A program made the translations under genes and the position numbers. Shown here one piece after another: positions 8,985 to 17,282 of a stretch of DNA of 64,000 nucleotides; within the stretch, counting starts at the first letter, position 1, and every line of letters begins with the position of its first letter. Source of the DNA: JANQKX01 sp039028695 (GTDB lineage: Bacteria; Pseudomonadota; Alphaproteobacteria; Kiloniellales; Kiloniellaceae); contig JBCCHN010000003.1 in the NCBI GenBank assembly GCA_039028695.1, positions 38,234-102,233 on the forward strand, in the 5' to 3' direction. The notes below the pieces were generated by a model. It saw only the letters and a list, made by a program, of their open reading frames with translations. It ran no database searches and was not told the DNA's origin.

Positions 8985-9446
8985 TTACCCTTGGCGAACA
9001 AAGTGAACCGTCACGTATCCCTCCTTGCTCCACTCGGCAAAGCTGATCGGGCGTCGTTTCGTCATAGCGGCTGAGTTGTCAACGATGGTCAGGGCGTTTC
9101 CGCTGCGCTCGTAGATTCCCTGCCAGGTTCCCATCAGGGTTTCACTGGCGGTTTGATGAAAGCGGATGCGCGCCGGATCATCTTCGGCCTCGGTCATGGG
9201 GTCCAAGCTGAAGGTTCCCCCATAGCACAGGCGCCCGTCCTTGCTGATTTTGAAGCGGCGGTCGCGGAAGCTTAACCGCTGGCCGACAATCTGGGGTGCG
9301 GGTTGCCCCGACACCGTGGCGGCCACCGCCATCCACACCCCTTCAAGTTCGGTCTCGGGCCCGGACAGGGGTTGTACCGTCGTGAGCGCGGTTCCGCATT
9401 CCAGTGTGGTGCGCTGCTGATCCGTCGTGTTGATTACGCGATCCAT
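8985..9446 (-). CDS. TIGR03067-like small protein, copy 1
   Basis: A 153-residue product with the same domain as its neighbour: ELEGVWMAVAATVSGQ, RRFKISKDGRLCYGG, GTWQGIYERSGNALTIVDN and terminal VTVHFVRQG. It has a strong ribosome-binding site (AAGGAGG) before the ATG at 9446. It lies 43 bases upstream of copy 2 on the same strand, so they form a likely two-gene operon produced by duplication. Function is unknown; the family is best known from Planctomycetes and similar genomes. Confidence 0.75.
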   Translation of the reverse strand: MDRVINTTDQQRTTLECGTALTTVQPLSGPETELEGVWMAVAATVSGQPAPQIVGQRLSFRDRRFKISKDGRLCYGGTFSLDPMTEAEDDPARIRFHQTASETLMGTWQGIYERSGNALTIVDNSAAMTKRRPISFAEWSKEGYVTVHFVRQG

Positions 9447-9637
9447 GGCTCATCCTCCTTAAAAACGTCCTCAAGGTGGATGTGCGATTCCGGTCTTGCC
9501 GCGCCGTGGCCATAAGATGAACTCGAGTTAATCCAAGTCTCTTTTCGAACTTTATGACCGATCGGACGATGAGTTTGGGCCCATTTGGAACATGATTAAG
9601 ACCGGTAAGGAGCACTCGCGAGACCTGGCCTGGGCGG

Positions 9638-10828
9638 CTATTCCTCGTTCGACGATCTCGTGCCAGTCTTTGATGGGAGCTGGGAGCCTTTCTCGACGGC
9701 CTGACCTTTGGAGAGCTGTTTGGTGATCGCGGATCTTACGAAATAGGGTAGCCGATAAAAAATAGTGCGCAGGAATACAAAAAAGGTCTTGTAAAAGGAG
9801 ATACAGCGACCCACCAAGGAGTCTGGAACTAAATAACCCTTTATGGGAACTGACTTGTCGGTCCAAGCCAATTTATAGCCTTGAATTCCGGGACCGAAAT
9901 CCAGTTCGTGGAAGCCCTTGTCAAAGGCCCATTTGTAATCGGCTTCCTCTAGAATATTGCCTGGCCCGTACTGCTTCCAGTCATGGTCATAGGTGACGAA
10001 GATGAGCTGCATTACCTTGCCACAAATGGCGCTGTAACTTGCCGCGACTATTCGGTCGCCCACTTTCAACAATCGGACAAACAGGATTTTTTGCGCCAAT
10101 CCCGGATCAAAAAGGCCAATCGACCATTGTCGGAAGTTGGGCGAAAAAGCGTAGTTTACGACCTTTCCATGGCGCACGCCCCAGTCGGATTTGTGTTTGG
10201 CTATCCAGTCGAATGCCTGTGCCATCTCGGATTCAGTGTGGACCTGGACAATTTCTATGTCCCCTTTTTCGGCAAGCCGGCGGTAACAACGGCGGCGCTC
10301 GCGGCGGAAACGGGAAGAATGGGTTTGGTTGTAAAGACTGTCCCAATCCGGATGGCCGCACAAAGGCATCCTCAGCACATCGTTGCCGGCCACGACCTTA
10401 TAATTGGACTGTTTTATAACCTGCACCAAAATGGAATCGTCGCTTACATAGCCAAGGTCAAATAGATCTGCCGAGACGACCTTCTTGATGTAGGACCATG
10501 CCTTCTTGGCTGAATCTAGCTGATCGAGCGACGGATCGATCAGCAGGTCCGTGTAATTATTGTAAGGGCCGGCGCTGAGTATTTTTCCCAGGCGCCAAAA
10601 GAGGCGGTGAAAAACGACCATCGGAAATACGAGAACTAACCGGCCCTGATCCCGGCCCACGACAACCGCCAATTCGCCGGAACCATTTTGATAGAACTCT
10701 TTCCAGGCGCCAAAGGCATAGGGAAATGTCTGATTGTAGTGATATCGATCGCATCTATCACAGAGGGCAGACCATTCGGTTTCGAGCTCTGAAAGTCCTT
10801 GCACGGTCTTTACGAGGCTTAGGTCCAT
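9638..10828 (-). CDS. CelD/BcsL-family GNAT-fold acyltransferase, copy B
   Basis: The 396-residue protein resembles the Acetyltransf_6 (CelD/BcsL, FemAB-like) family linked to polysaccharide or cell-surface modification. Features include an N-terminal ELETEWSALCDR, GRLVLVFPMVVF, LSAGPYNNYTDLLIDP, an arginine-rich patch (RFRRERRRCYRRL) in the middle, and the second GNAT half DFGPGIQGYKLAW. Copy A at 11131-12402 aligns along its whole length. No signal peptide is present. Nearby polysaccharide-related genes (a sulfotransferase and GNATs) suggest cell-surface glycan decoration, but that is inference. The intergenic DNA upstream is strikingly AT-rich. Confidence 0.85.
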   Translation of the reverse strand: MDLSLVKTVQGLSELETEWSALCDRCDRYHYNQTFPYAFGAWKEFYQNGSGELAVVVGRDQGRLVLVFPMVVFHRLFWRLGKILSAGPYNNYTDLLIDPSLDQLDSAKKAWSYIKKVVSADLFDLGYVSDDSILVQVIKQSNYKVVAGNDVLRMPLCGHPDWDSLYNQTHSSRFRRERRRCYRRLAEKGDIEIVQVHTESEMAQAFDWIAKHKSDWGVRHGKVVNYAFSPNFRQWSIGLFDPGLAQKILFVRLLKVGDRIVAASYSAICGKVMQLIFVTYDHDWKQYGPGNILEEADYKWAFDKGFHELDFGPGIQGYKLAWTDKSVPIKGYLVPDSLVGRCISFYKTFFVFLRTIFYRLPYFVRSAITKQLSKGQAVEKGSQLPSKTGTRSSNEE

Positions 10829-11012
10829 TAAATGGTCTTTGGTTCAAAATAAGGAAACGATTTACCGAGCGTCGATCAATATCAATTTGAAAAAATATGA
10901 GGATAGACTAATTTACATCATCCTCAAAATAAACATAATTTATTCACACAAATTAACCATCTGCTTGAGGCGATAGTTTTTGCCCGGGTCGATTGACCCG
11001 CTCTCTGTGAGC

Positions 11013-11297
11013 CTAACCTCCGGCTAAAATGAAGGCTCCTTCGCCAGAATGGGGGCTCAGCAATCGAGCCAGAAAAATTCTCGTTTGTTGGATGAAACCA
11101 GCTCGGATGAAATAGGCGCTGGTGTCGTCGTCAGAGGACAACTGATCGGTTCTCACGGTGCCCATTTCCTGCTTCCTGGCGTCCGGCTTCTTGGCTCCCT
11201 GCTTCTTGGCTTCTTGTTTCACGCGATTGAGGAGCGCGCTGGCGCAGCCGTGACGACGATGAGCTTGTCGGCTTTTGGCCAAGAAACAACTTTGCAA
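11013..11297 (-). pseudogene. C-terminal remnant of a GNAT acetyltransferase
   Basis: This frame encodes AHRRHGCASALLNRVKQEAKK, then a repeat-expanded insert, then SAYFIRAGFI. It matches the acetyl-CoA-binding and C-terminal part of the intact GNAT at 12872-13360 (AHRRQRCASALIDHVKQAA ... ARACFARSGFI). The N-terminal half is missing, and the repeat array at 11164-11208 interrupts the conserved segment. It overlaps the 3' end of the CelD-like copy A in another frame, so a deletion has apparently joined the two genes. It is a remnant, not a functional enzyme. Confidence 0.65.
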
Positions 11298-12402
11298 CCG
11301 CCGATCTTATGGACATGGGCAGGCGGTAGAAGACAGTGCGCAGGAAAACCAATAGGGACCGGCAGACCAAAAGGCAGCGCCCAATATTTGATTGGGGAAT
11401 AAAATATAGTTTGGCGGTAATGGATTGGGCATCCCATTCCTTCTTATAGTTGTCTGTTCCCGGCCCGAAATCCAATTCCCTTATGCCGTTTTCAAAAGCC
11501 CATTGGAAATCTGCATCCATGAGAATGTTGCCCGGTCCATATTGCTTCCAATCGTAATCGTAGGTCGCAAAGATGAGCTGCATCAACTGTCCGCATACGG
11601 CATTATAACTGACGGCGATCGTCTGTCCGTTGATTTTCAACAGGCGAACGAAAAGAAATTGTTGTGCAAAACGTGGTGAATAAAGCGCCACGGAGAGGTC
11701 GCGAAATTTTTCTGAAACGGCGTATCTGACCATCTTGCCATGGCGCGCGCCCCAGTCGGACTTATACTTGCACAGCCAATCGAAAGCATATTGCATCTCT
11801 GCTTCGGTCTTAACCTCCTCAATGGAGACCTCTCCTTTCTCCGCCAGTCTGCGGTAGCGGCGGCTGCGGCTGCGGCGAAATCGAGAGCTGTGGACACTTT
11901 TGTAATAGCTATCCCAGTCCTCATAGCCATCAAAACGAATATGAGATACGCTGTTGTCATGACCAAAGATCTTCAGATTTTCTCCGCCAATTGCGCCTAG
12001 CAGATCGGCGTCCTCTTTGACCGTGCCCAAATCGAAAAAGTCAACCTTCAGCGCCTCTTTGATGTAGGCCCACGCCTCTTGAGACGCCTTCCGTCGGTCG
12101 AGGGAAGGATCGATTAAAAAATCCGTGTAGTTATTGTAGGGTCCGGCGCTAAGCATTCGGCCGGTGCTCCAAAAAGCGCGCCGAAAGACAACCATCGGAA
12201 ACACGAGGACCAATCGTCCGTCCTCGCGACCGATCAAAACCGCCAGTTCGCCCGCGTTGTCTCGATCATAAGTCATCCAGGTGCAATGAATGTATGAAAA
12301 TGTCTGATTGTACAAAAAATGATCTGATCTATTACAGAGGGCATGCCAGTCGGCTTCCAACTCTGAAAGTTCACTCTCAGTCTTTATCAGGTTTAGCTTC
12401 AT
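11131..12402 (-). CDS. CelD/BcsL-family GNAT-fold acyltransferase, copy A, with a run-on C-terminus
   Basis: The 423-residue protein is homologous to copy B over about residues 1-375: ELSELEADWHALCNR, GRLVLVFPMVVFRRAFW, LSAGPYNNYTDFLIDPS, an arginine-rich segment RFRRSRSRRYRRL, KQYGPGNILMDADF and DFGPGTDNYK. After the shared FYRLP..IRSA segment it reads through unrelated sequence that overlaps the GNAT remnant in a second frame. It ends in a serine stretch and three five-residue repeats (QEAGS, QEAGR, QEAGN). This tail is probably an accidental extension created by a deletion. Upstream DNA is AT-rich and contains a TATAAT-like box on the minus strand near 12499-12504. Confidence 0.82.
   Translation of the reverse strand: MKLNLIKTESELSELEADWHALCNRSDHFLYNQTFSYIHCTWMTYDRDNAGELAVLIGREDGRLVLVFPMVVFRRAFWSTGRMLSAGPYNNYTDFLIDPSLDRRKASQEAWAYIKEALKVDFFDLGTVKEDADLLGAIGGENLKIFGHDNSVSHIRFDGYEDWDSYYKSVHSSRFRRSRSRRYRRLAEKGEVSIEEVKTEAEMQYAFDWLCKYKSDWGARHGKMVRYAVSEKFRDLSVALYSPRFAQQFLFVRLLKINGQTIAVSYNAVCGQLMQLIFATYDYDWKQYGPGNILMDADFQWAFENGIRELDFGPGTDNYKKEWDAQSITAKLYFIPQSNIGRCLLVCRSLLVFLRTVFYRLPMSIRSAVAKLFLGQKPTSSSSSRLRQRAPQSRETRSQEAGSQEAGRQEAGNGHRENRSVVL
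11164..11208 (-). repeat. three 15-bp tandem repeats
   Basis: On the minus strand the units are CAAGAAGCAGGGAGC, CAAGAAGCCGGACGC and CAGGAAGCAGGAAAT, each 15 bases and in register. They encode QEAGS, QEAGR and QEAGN at the end of CelD-like copy A and interrupt the GNAT remnant in the other frame. Confidence 0.85.
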
Positions 12403-12871
12403 AATAAGGGAATTTGCTCGAGTTCACTTGTATTCAGCTAACCGATTAGCTCCAGTAATACCCGATATTAGAAATCCGGTATATAAATTAGTAATAAAAT
12501 TATAGTGAAAAAATTCTTAGTAGTGGGTTTTTGAATTTTCCCGAAATGATAGGTTCTCTTAGAAGAGGCCGATTCAGCGACCAGTTCGAGCCCCAGCAAC
12601 CTTGGGAATATAGGACAATTTGGTTAACGGCCTCTTTTCACAGCCTCTTTTCGGGGATTTTCGCGCCGCAAGACTCTCGGAGGATCCTATTTCAGGAACC
12701 CGAATATCCCGCCGATCACACCGATCCGACGATGTGGTCTTTGGGCCGAGATGTTTAGGTATTATGGTTGAGAGATAGGAAACTTTTCTTTCCCCGGATA
12801 CGGGCGGCGCACAGATTGCCGTCTCTACGGTTGTCCGCCTGACATGCGCTCCGTGCTGGCGTTCTTTAGAC
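12403..12871. other. 469-base gap between a GNAT gene and CelD-like copy A
   Basis: The half next to copy A (12403-12535) is AT-rich and probably holds its promoter. The rest has ordinary GC content. Small frames occur on both strands, but none resembles a known protein and none has convincing codon use. Confidence 0.5.
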
Positions 12872-13360
12872 TCAGCAATCAAGCCTCAGGTATTCCCGTT
12901 TGAGGATAAAGCCCGACCGAGCGAAACAGGCACGGGCCGCGTCATTGAAGGACCAATGATCGATCCCCACCTCGCTGATACCCATTTTTTGCGCCGCCTG
13001 CTTCACATGATCGATCAGCGCGCTAGCGCACCTTTGACGGCGATGGGCGCGGGCGACGGTAAGCGCTTGGATGTAAACAAGACGCCGAGCCTGTTTGAAA
13101 AGGGTTTCGGGATGGCTTTGAACGCAATAAAGGCATAGGGCGACGGGTCGACCTTCCCGACAGGCCAAGATCAAGTCTTGATCCGCGCTCTCAAGAGTTT
13201 CGTGAAAAAAAGCCTCGAAACGGTTATCCCTTTGCGGCCATCGAAAGAAGGTGGGCTCCGCTGCCGCGTGCAGGGATTGGACCTCTTCGAAGAGGCCGTA
13301 AACTGCGCCTTGATCCCCTTCCCGTGCCGGGCGTATCTTGATGGTCTCTATCGGGGGCAT
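12872..13360 (-). CDS. GNAT-family N-acetyltransferase
   Basis: A single-domain GNAT of 162 residues: an IKIRPAREGDQGAVYGLFEEV start, a central LILACREGRPVALCLY strand, the acetyl-CoA loop AHRRQRCASALIDHV (the R/Q-x-x-G/A motif is diverged), and the closing ARACFARSGFI. The substrate is unknown. Its start lies 13 bases inside the end of the sulfotransferase gene, so the two are translated together. Confidence 0.85.
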   Translation of the reverse strand: MPPIETIKIRPAREGDQGAVYGLFEEVQSLHAAAEPTFFRWPQRDNRFEAFFHETLESADQDLILACREGRPVALCLYCVQSHPETLFKQARRLVYIQALTVARAHRRQRCASALIDHVKQAAQKMGISEVGIDHWSFNDAARACFARSGFILKREYLRLDC

Positions 13361-14313
13361 GATGTTGTCCTATCCCCGGCCCTGGGCAAGGGGCCGCCCT
13401 GTTCCAGCCATTGGGCGCAGTCCGGGGTTAGCAAATGGGTGATCTTGTCCTCATAAAGGGCCAAGTCCTCGTCCCGGTAGAGGCCTTTCCAGCGGCCACC
13501 GATGCCACGGTTCAAAAAGCGTTGGGCGCCGCCCAGGAAGATCTGATCAATGTCGGGTGTGAGTTTTGCCGCATCGCGCCGCATGGCCTCTAGGCTGGCC
13601 GCCGCGACAATCTTATCCAAAAGGGATGCGCTGAGCTCAATCTCCAAAAAGGCCGCCAGGCGGTGGATTTCGCCCGGCAAGTCGGCCTTTAAGTTGGTGT
13701 AATGAAGCATCAGCAGGTTGGGAAGATGGCGTTGATCCCACCAGCTTTGTTGGAAGTGAAAGTATGAGGTGTTGGGGAATCCGTCCGACTGCCAATCGCA
13801 GACACTTTCGGTGAGCCAGCGGTGAAATTCGTCGGCCGGATTCGGATGGGGGGTGGGAAAGGGCTTGCCCAATAGGGGTTCCTTCATTCCAATCTCATCA
13901 AGCTTTTCGGTCATCGCGGGCTGGTATCCCATGACATGATTATGCCAAGACAAGGCCGCGTCCCGGCCGTCTCGGGCTACGTGGATGTACTTTACCTGGT
14001 CATATAAGGGCAGTCCGTCCAAGGGCAGATGGGATTTGAAAAATCGCCGATGTGTCAGGCTTGCCATGGCCTTTTCTAATTGGGCTTCTGACATCAAGAA
14101 GCGACAGTCGATCCAAGGAGAATGATCCTTAAGCGTGACCGGTTCGGCGGTCTTGAAAACAAGGGAGGCAACGATCCTTTGGGTCCAGGTGGTGCCGCAC
14201 TTGGGATAGGTCGCGATCACGATGTCATCCGCGCGGGGTCGGTACAGCGCCCAACGCCGGCTGTCCTCTGTCCAGGTGCGGTATTCCCGTGTCGGTGCCT
14301 GCAAGAGTTCCAT
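13348..14313 (-). CDS. PAPS-dependent sulfotransferase
   Basis: The sulfotransferase domain (PF00685) fills the protein. The 5'-phosphosulfate loop is YPKCGTTWTQRI near residue 40, and the 3'-phosphate site is VARDGRDAALSWHNH, with the conserved Arg and Ser. The C-terminal loop RGIGGRWKG precedes a final helix. It transfers sulfate from PAPS to an unknown acceptor alcohol or amine. ATG 14313 is preferred over the TTG at 14322 because GAGGGCT lies directly before it. Bacterial members often modify glycans, lipids or small metabolites; the neighbouring acyltransferases hint at glycan or lipid decoration. Confidence 0.9.
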   Translation of the reverse strand: MELLQAPTREYRTWTEDSRRWALYRPRADDIVIATYPKCGTTWTQRIVASLVFKTAEPVTLKDHSPWIDCRFLMSEAQLEKAMASLTHRRFFKSHLPLDGLPLYDQVKYIHVARDGRDAALSWHNHVMGYQPAMTEKLDEIGMKEPLLGKPFPTPHPNPADEFHRWLTESVCDWQSDGFPNTSYFHFQQSWWDQRHLPNLLMLHYTNLKADLPGEIHRLAAFLEIELSASLLDKIVAAASLEAMRRDAAKLTPDIDQIFLGGAQRFLNRGIGGRWKGLYRDEDLALYEDKITHLLTPDCAQWLEQGGPLPRAGDRTTSCPR

Positions 14314-14333
14314 AGCCCTCAACCGGCCCTGCC

Positions 14334-14963
14334 TTATCTGGTGGCCACCACGATGCCGGTGCCGATCAAGGTAGTGCCCAGCACCCGTCCTAGGATTCTG
14401 CGCCAGCCGGATTGCTGAAACAAACGCCGGGAGCGGGCGGCCAGGGCCGCATAGCCCGTCAGCAATCCGGCAATAACGGCAAAGGCGGTGGCCGAGAGCA
14501 GCGCTGTGTCAATGACTGACAAGCGCGCCAGGTCCACAAAGGCCGGCAAAAAACCCAAATAAAAGGCGATGACCTTGGGATTGCCGAGGGTCAGGGAAAA
14601 TCCTGCCAAGAAGGGGCCAAAGGCTCTTTTTGTGGTCTGGCTCGTGTCTGGCCGCCGCTCTCGTGCCTCTGGCGCGGCCGGCGGGTTGCGCCACAGGTTA
14701 AGGCCCAGCCAGATCAGATAGGCCGCGCCGGCCAGTTTGACGAACAGGAAAAACTCGCCCAGGGTTTGGGCCGCCACGGCCAGGCCAAAGACGGCCAAAA
14801 GCAAAAAGACCACGTCGCCCAGTGCCACGCCCAGGGCCATGGCAAAGGCCGAGCCAAAGCCCCGGCCCAGCGCCGAGGTAATCACCGCCGCCCAGGCCGG
14901 CCCCGGAGATAAACCCAAAATCACCAGCGCCACCGTCAGCGCCAACCAGGTTTCGTTTGTCAA
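14334..14963 (-). CDS. LysE/RhtB-family amino-acid exporter
   Basis: About 209 residues with six hydrophobic segments. LysE-family hallmarks are ETWLALTVALVILGLSPGPAW at the N-terminus, then GxxxGD, the AAYLIWLGLNLWR segment and GFSLTLGNPKVIAFYLGF. It would export an amino acid or related metabolite across the inner membrane. The TTG at 14963 overlaps the stop of the upstream TerB-like gene (TTGA) and fits the family start; an ATG at 14996 would add 11 hydrophilic residues and overlap the upstream gene by 37 bases. Confidence 0.88.
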   Translation of the reverse strand: MTNETWLALTVALVILGLSPGPAWAAVITSALGRGFGSAFAMALGVALGDVVFLLLAVFGLAVAAQTLGEFFLFVKLAGAAYLIWLGLNLWRNPPAAPEARERRPDTSQTTKRAFGPFLAGFSLTLGNPKVIAFYLGFLPAFVDLARLSVIDTALLSATAFAVIAGLLTGYAALAARSRRLFQQSGWRRILGRVLGTTLIGTGIVVATR

Positions 14964-15421
14964 AGGCTCGGCCTTTCGCCTCTTAGCTCCTTCCATACCG
15001 TGTTGGCATCGTGGCCCAGAAGGACGCAGAGGTTGACGAACTCGATCTCTTCCAGTTCGTCGATGTCGCCGTCGGCGGTGATGATCAGATAGGCGACTCG
15101 CAGCAGGGTCCGGCTGCGCTTGGCGTGGCCGTGCATCTTGCCGACTCGGTCGTGCAGGCGCTGAGTGGCGACCGCGCCATTTTGCCTGAGGTCTTCCAGG
15201 TCTTTATCGAGCAGTAGCGTAGCCGTCTCGCTATCAAATTGGCTTAATGCTTTATCTTTAGAAAGAATAGCATCAATCTGATATCGCTCGGATAATTTAA
15301 TCTTTTTATCCGCATAGGCAACCAAGGCGCAAGCGGCCATGGCGGCGGCCAAAAAGTCACGGTTCAAAAAGCGATAAATCTCGTAAGAGAGTTTTTCGCG
15401 GATGGTAAGGCCGTCTTCCAT
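14960..15421 (-). CDS. TerB-like domain protein
   Basis: A 153-residue, largely helical protein. FLAAAMAACALVAYADKKIKLSERYQIDAIL and LLRVAYLIITADGDIDELEEIEFV match the duplicated helical TerB/DjlA-N fold, including the acidic D-x-D-I-x-x-x-E metal-binding-like loops. TerB domains occur in tellurite-resistance and phage-defence-associated systems, but this is a lone gene. It is coupled to the LysE exporter by a four-base overlap. Function unknown. Confidence 0.75.
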   Translation of the reverse strand: MEDGLTIREKLSYEIYRFLNRDFLAAAMAACALVAYADKKIKLSERYQIDAILSKDKALSQFDSETATLLLDKDLEDLRQNGAVATQRLHDRVGKMHGHAKRSRTLLRVAYLIITADGDIDELEEIEFVNLCVLLGHDANTVWKELRGERPSL

Positions 15422-15665
15422 GGGTGGCGGAACCCTTATGTAAAGGTGGGGCGGGTGATAGCGGAAAGCCTATCTTGGCGCCCATGGGCTGACAAGCTTT
15501 GCACCGTGGGGATGTGCGGCTGGGTAAAGCGATGGGGCCGGCGGCTGGCTCAGGCAGCCGGTGTCTTTACCTTATGGGAACAGCTTTTGCCCTAAACTGG
15601 CATAAGGATGGAACTCTGATTGATGTTTTTTGTTTGACCTGTAGAGCCTAACCGAGGCGACCCAT

Positions 15666-16133
15666 ATGACCGGCCTGCGTACCCAAATGAAAACGCTTCT
15701 ACTCACCCTTGGCCTAACCGGCAGCATTGCCGGCGGCTTGGCCTCCGTCGGATCCTTCGATGCGCTGGCCCAGGACAGCCTAGACAGTAACGACTACGAC
15801 ACCGAGCTTAGCACGGATCAAGACATCGATACCTCGGATTTGGAACCGGACGATGCGGGCGAGGCGGATGCGGATAGCAGCGGGCTGAGTACCGGTTCCT
15901 TGGACGCCGACATCGATCCGGATACCTTGGCGCCCTACGAAGACGGTGCGAACGATCCAGCAGGGTCAGGTGTTCAGCCGGTGCCCCTGAGCAACGATTT
16001 GGATATCGACGCCCAATCCGATCAGACGGATATCGACAATCAAAGCGACACCAGCGACGTCGACGTGCCCCCGGTTCCCGACGCCCCGGAAATCGACATT
16101 CCCGAAGCGGATCAGGACGGACTTGGCCAGTAG
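15666..16133 (+). CDS. acidic, Asp/Ser-rich secreted protein
   Basis: The 155-residue product has a signal peptide (hydrophobic residues about 10-35, cleavage near ALAQ-DS). The mature protein is almost entirely low-complexity and very acidic: Asp, Ser, Glu, Gly and Pro, with short D-I-D and S-D motifs (DIDTSDLE, DLDIDAQ, DVDVPPV). There are no cysteines and no recognisable domain, so it is likely disordered and possibly calcium-binding. A GAGG ribosome-binding site lies 12 bases before the ATG. It is convergent with the deacetylase gene, 15 bases away. It is clearly coding from its composition, but function is unknown. Confidence 0.7.
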   Translation: MTGLRTQMKTLLLTLGLTGSIAGGLASVGSFDALAQDSLDSNDYDTELSTDQDIDTSDLEPDDAGEADADSSGLSTGSLDADIDPDTLAPYEDGANDPAGSGVQPVPLSNDLDIDAQSDQTDIDNQSDTSDVDVPPVPDAPEIDIPEADQDGLGQ

Positions 16134-16148
16134 CGCCGAGCGTTCTTT

Positions 16149-17216
16149 CTAGCGCACTAAAAACTGAACGCCATACCAGCGAAAGCGCTCTGGCGCGGCC
16201 CACTGGGTGCAGTTGATGCGCGCGCGCCCGACGGGGAAGGCTTTGGTCAGGGTGACGGTGACGCGCTCCTCCCGGCGCGAAACCGGCACCGTGCCCATGC
16301 CCGGGGCATAGCAGGCGATGTCGGCCGGACCGACCACCTGGGAATCGACGGAAAAGGCAAAGCTCGGCGGGTTTTCAACAATTAGAGGATCGGCCGGTCT
16401 CACATCGTGAACCGGAAAGGGCAGGGCCTTGACAGCGAGTAAGAAGCGCTCCTCGTTCCCATAGGCCTGGTTCATGGGAAAGCGGGGCAGAGCAAAGGGA
16501 TCGGAGGCCCGGTTGGCCACGCCTGATTGCTGTCCGAAAGCGACGGTATAGCCGGCCGCGGCTGCCAGTTCCTTTGTTTCCAAGCTGAATTCGCCGTAGG
16601 GATAGGCAAAGAGGTCCGGAATGGCCCCTAACTCCTCCAAAAAGCGTTGATTTGAGCGGGCCAAATCGGCTGTCACAAGTTCTTGGGGATGGTCGGCCAT
16701 GTGTCCATGACTGGCGCTATGGGCGCCGATGGTCACCCCGGCAGCAGCGAGTTCTCGGATCTGGTCCCAGGTCATAAAGGCTGCACCGCCTCGGTCAATT
16801 TCGTCGGTGGCCACGAAGAGGGTAAAGGGCATGCCGGCGGCCTGCAGCCGGGGAAAGGCTTCCCGATAGACCGAGGCAAAGGCATCGTCCACGGTGATGG
16901 CAACGGTCTTCTCGGGCAAAGGTGGGCCCTTACCCAACAGGCTGGCGACGATCTCCGGCAAGGCCAGGATCTGAAAATCCCCCTCTTGAAGCAAGCGGAT
17001 GTGGTCTTCCAATTGCGCCACGGGTGTGTTCGTGCTCGGAAAGCGGTTCTCGCCAAAGCGATGGTAAATCAAGATCGAGGCCCCTCGGTTGGCCGGGTTT
17101 TCCGGGTCGAAGGCAAGACTTTGCGAGGGAACGAAAGGGCCAAAAAAGCTAAAGTAAATTATAAATAAAAAACAATAAAATATTGCTGAATAATTATTTC
17201 TAAGAACTATTATCAT
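16149..17216 (-). CDS. secreted polysaccharide deacetylase (NodB homology domain)
   Basis: The 355-residue product has an N-terminal hydrophobic segment (about residues 9-35), so it is exported or membrane-anchored. The carbohydrate esterase 4 domain shows YHRF, motif 1 TVDDAF with the metal/catalytic Asp pair, motif 2 HSASHGHM with the two metal His, and motif 3 FAYPYGEF. A C-terminal beta-rich extension of about 100 residues follows. It would remove N- or O-acetyl groups from a polysaccharide in the envelope. The first 60 bases are unusually AT-rich for this genome. It is divergent from mutM with 66 bases between starts. Confidence 0.9.
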   Translation of the reverse strand: MIIVLRNNYSAIFYCFLFIIYFSFFGPFVPSQSLAFDPENPANRGASILIYHRFGENRFPSTNTPVAQLEDHIRLLQEGDFQILALPEIVASLLGKGPPLPEKTVAITVDDAFASVYREAFPRLQAAGMPFTLFVATDEIDRGGAAFMTWDQIRELAAAGVTIGAHSASHGHMADHPQELVTADLARSNQRFLEELGAIPDLFAYPYGEFSLETKELAAAAGYTVAFGQQSGVANRASDPFALPRFPMNQAYGNEERFLLAVKALPFPVHDVRPADPLIVENPPSFAFSVDSQVVGPADIACYAPGMGTVPVSRREERVTVTLTKAFPVGRARINCTQWAAPERFRWYGVQFLVR

Positions 17217-17282
17217 TTTAACTCGGCCTTTGGCGCCATAAGAAGATGGGCCGTAACGGCCCGCTTCTGGTATAACCGAGCC

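Noticed and set aside
9547..9607. weak similarity between 9547-9607 and 12715-12775 (GGCCCAAA ... CATCGTC.GATCGGT)
   Set aside because: Only short stretches match and I cannot judge significance by eye; it may be an ancient relic of the CelD/GNAT array but is not supported.
12574..12882. 102-residue minus-strand frame in the gap between GNAT and CelD-like copy A
   Set aside because: No ribosome-binding site, no family match and a composition like non-coding DNA.
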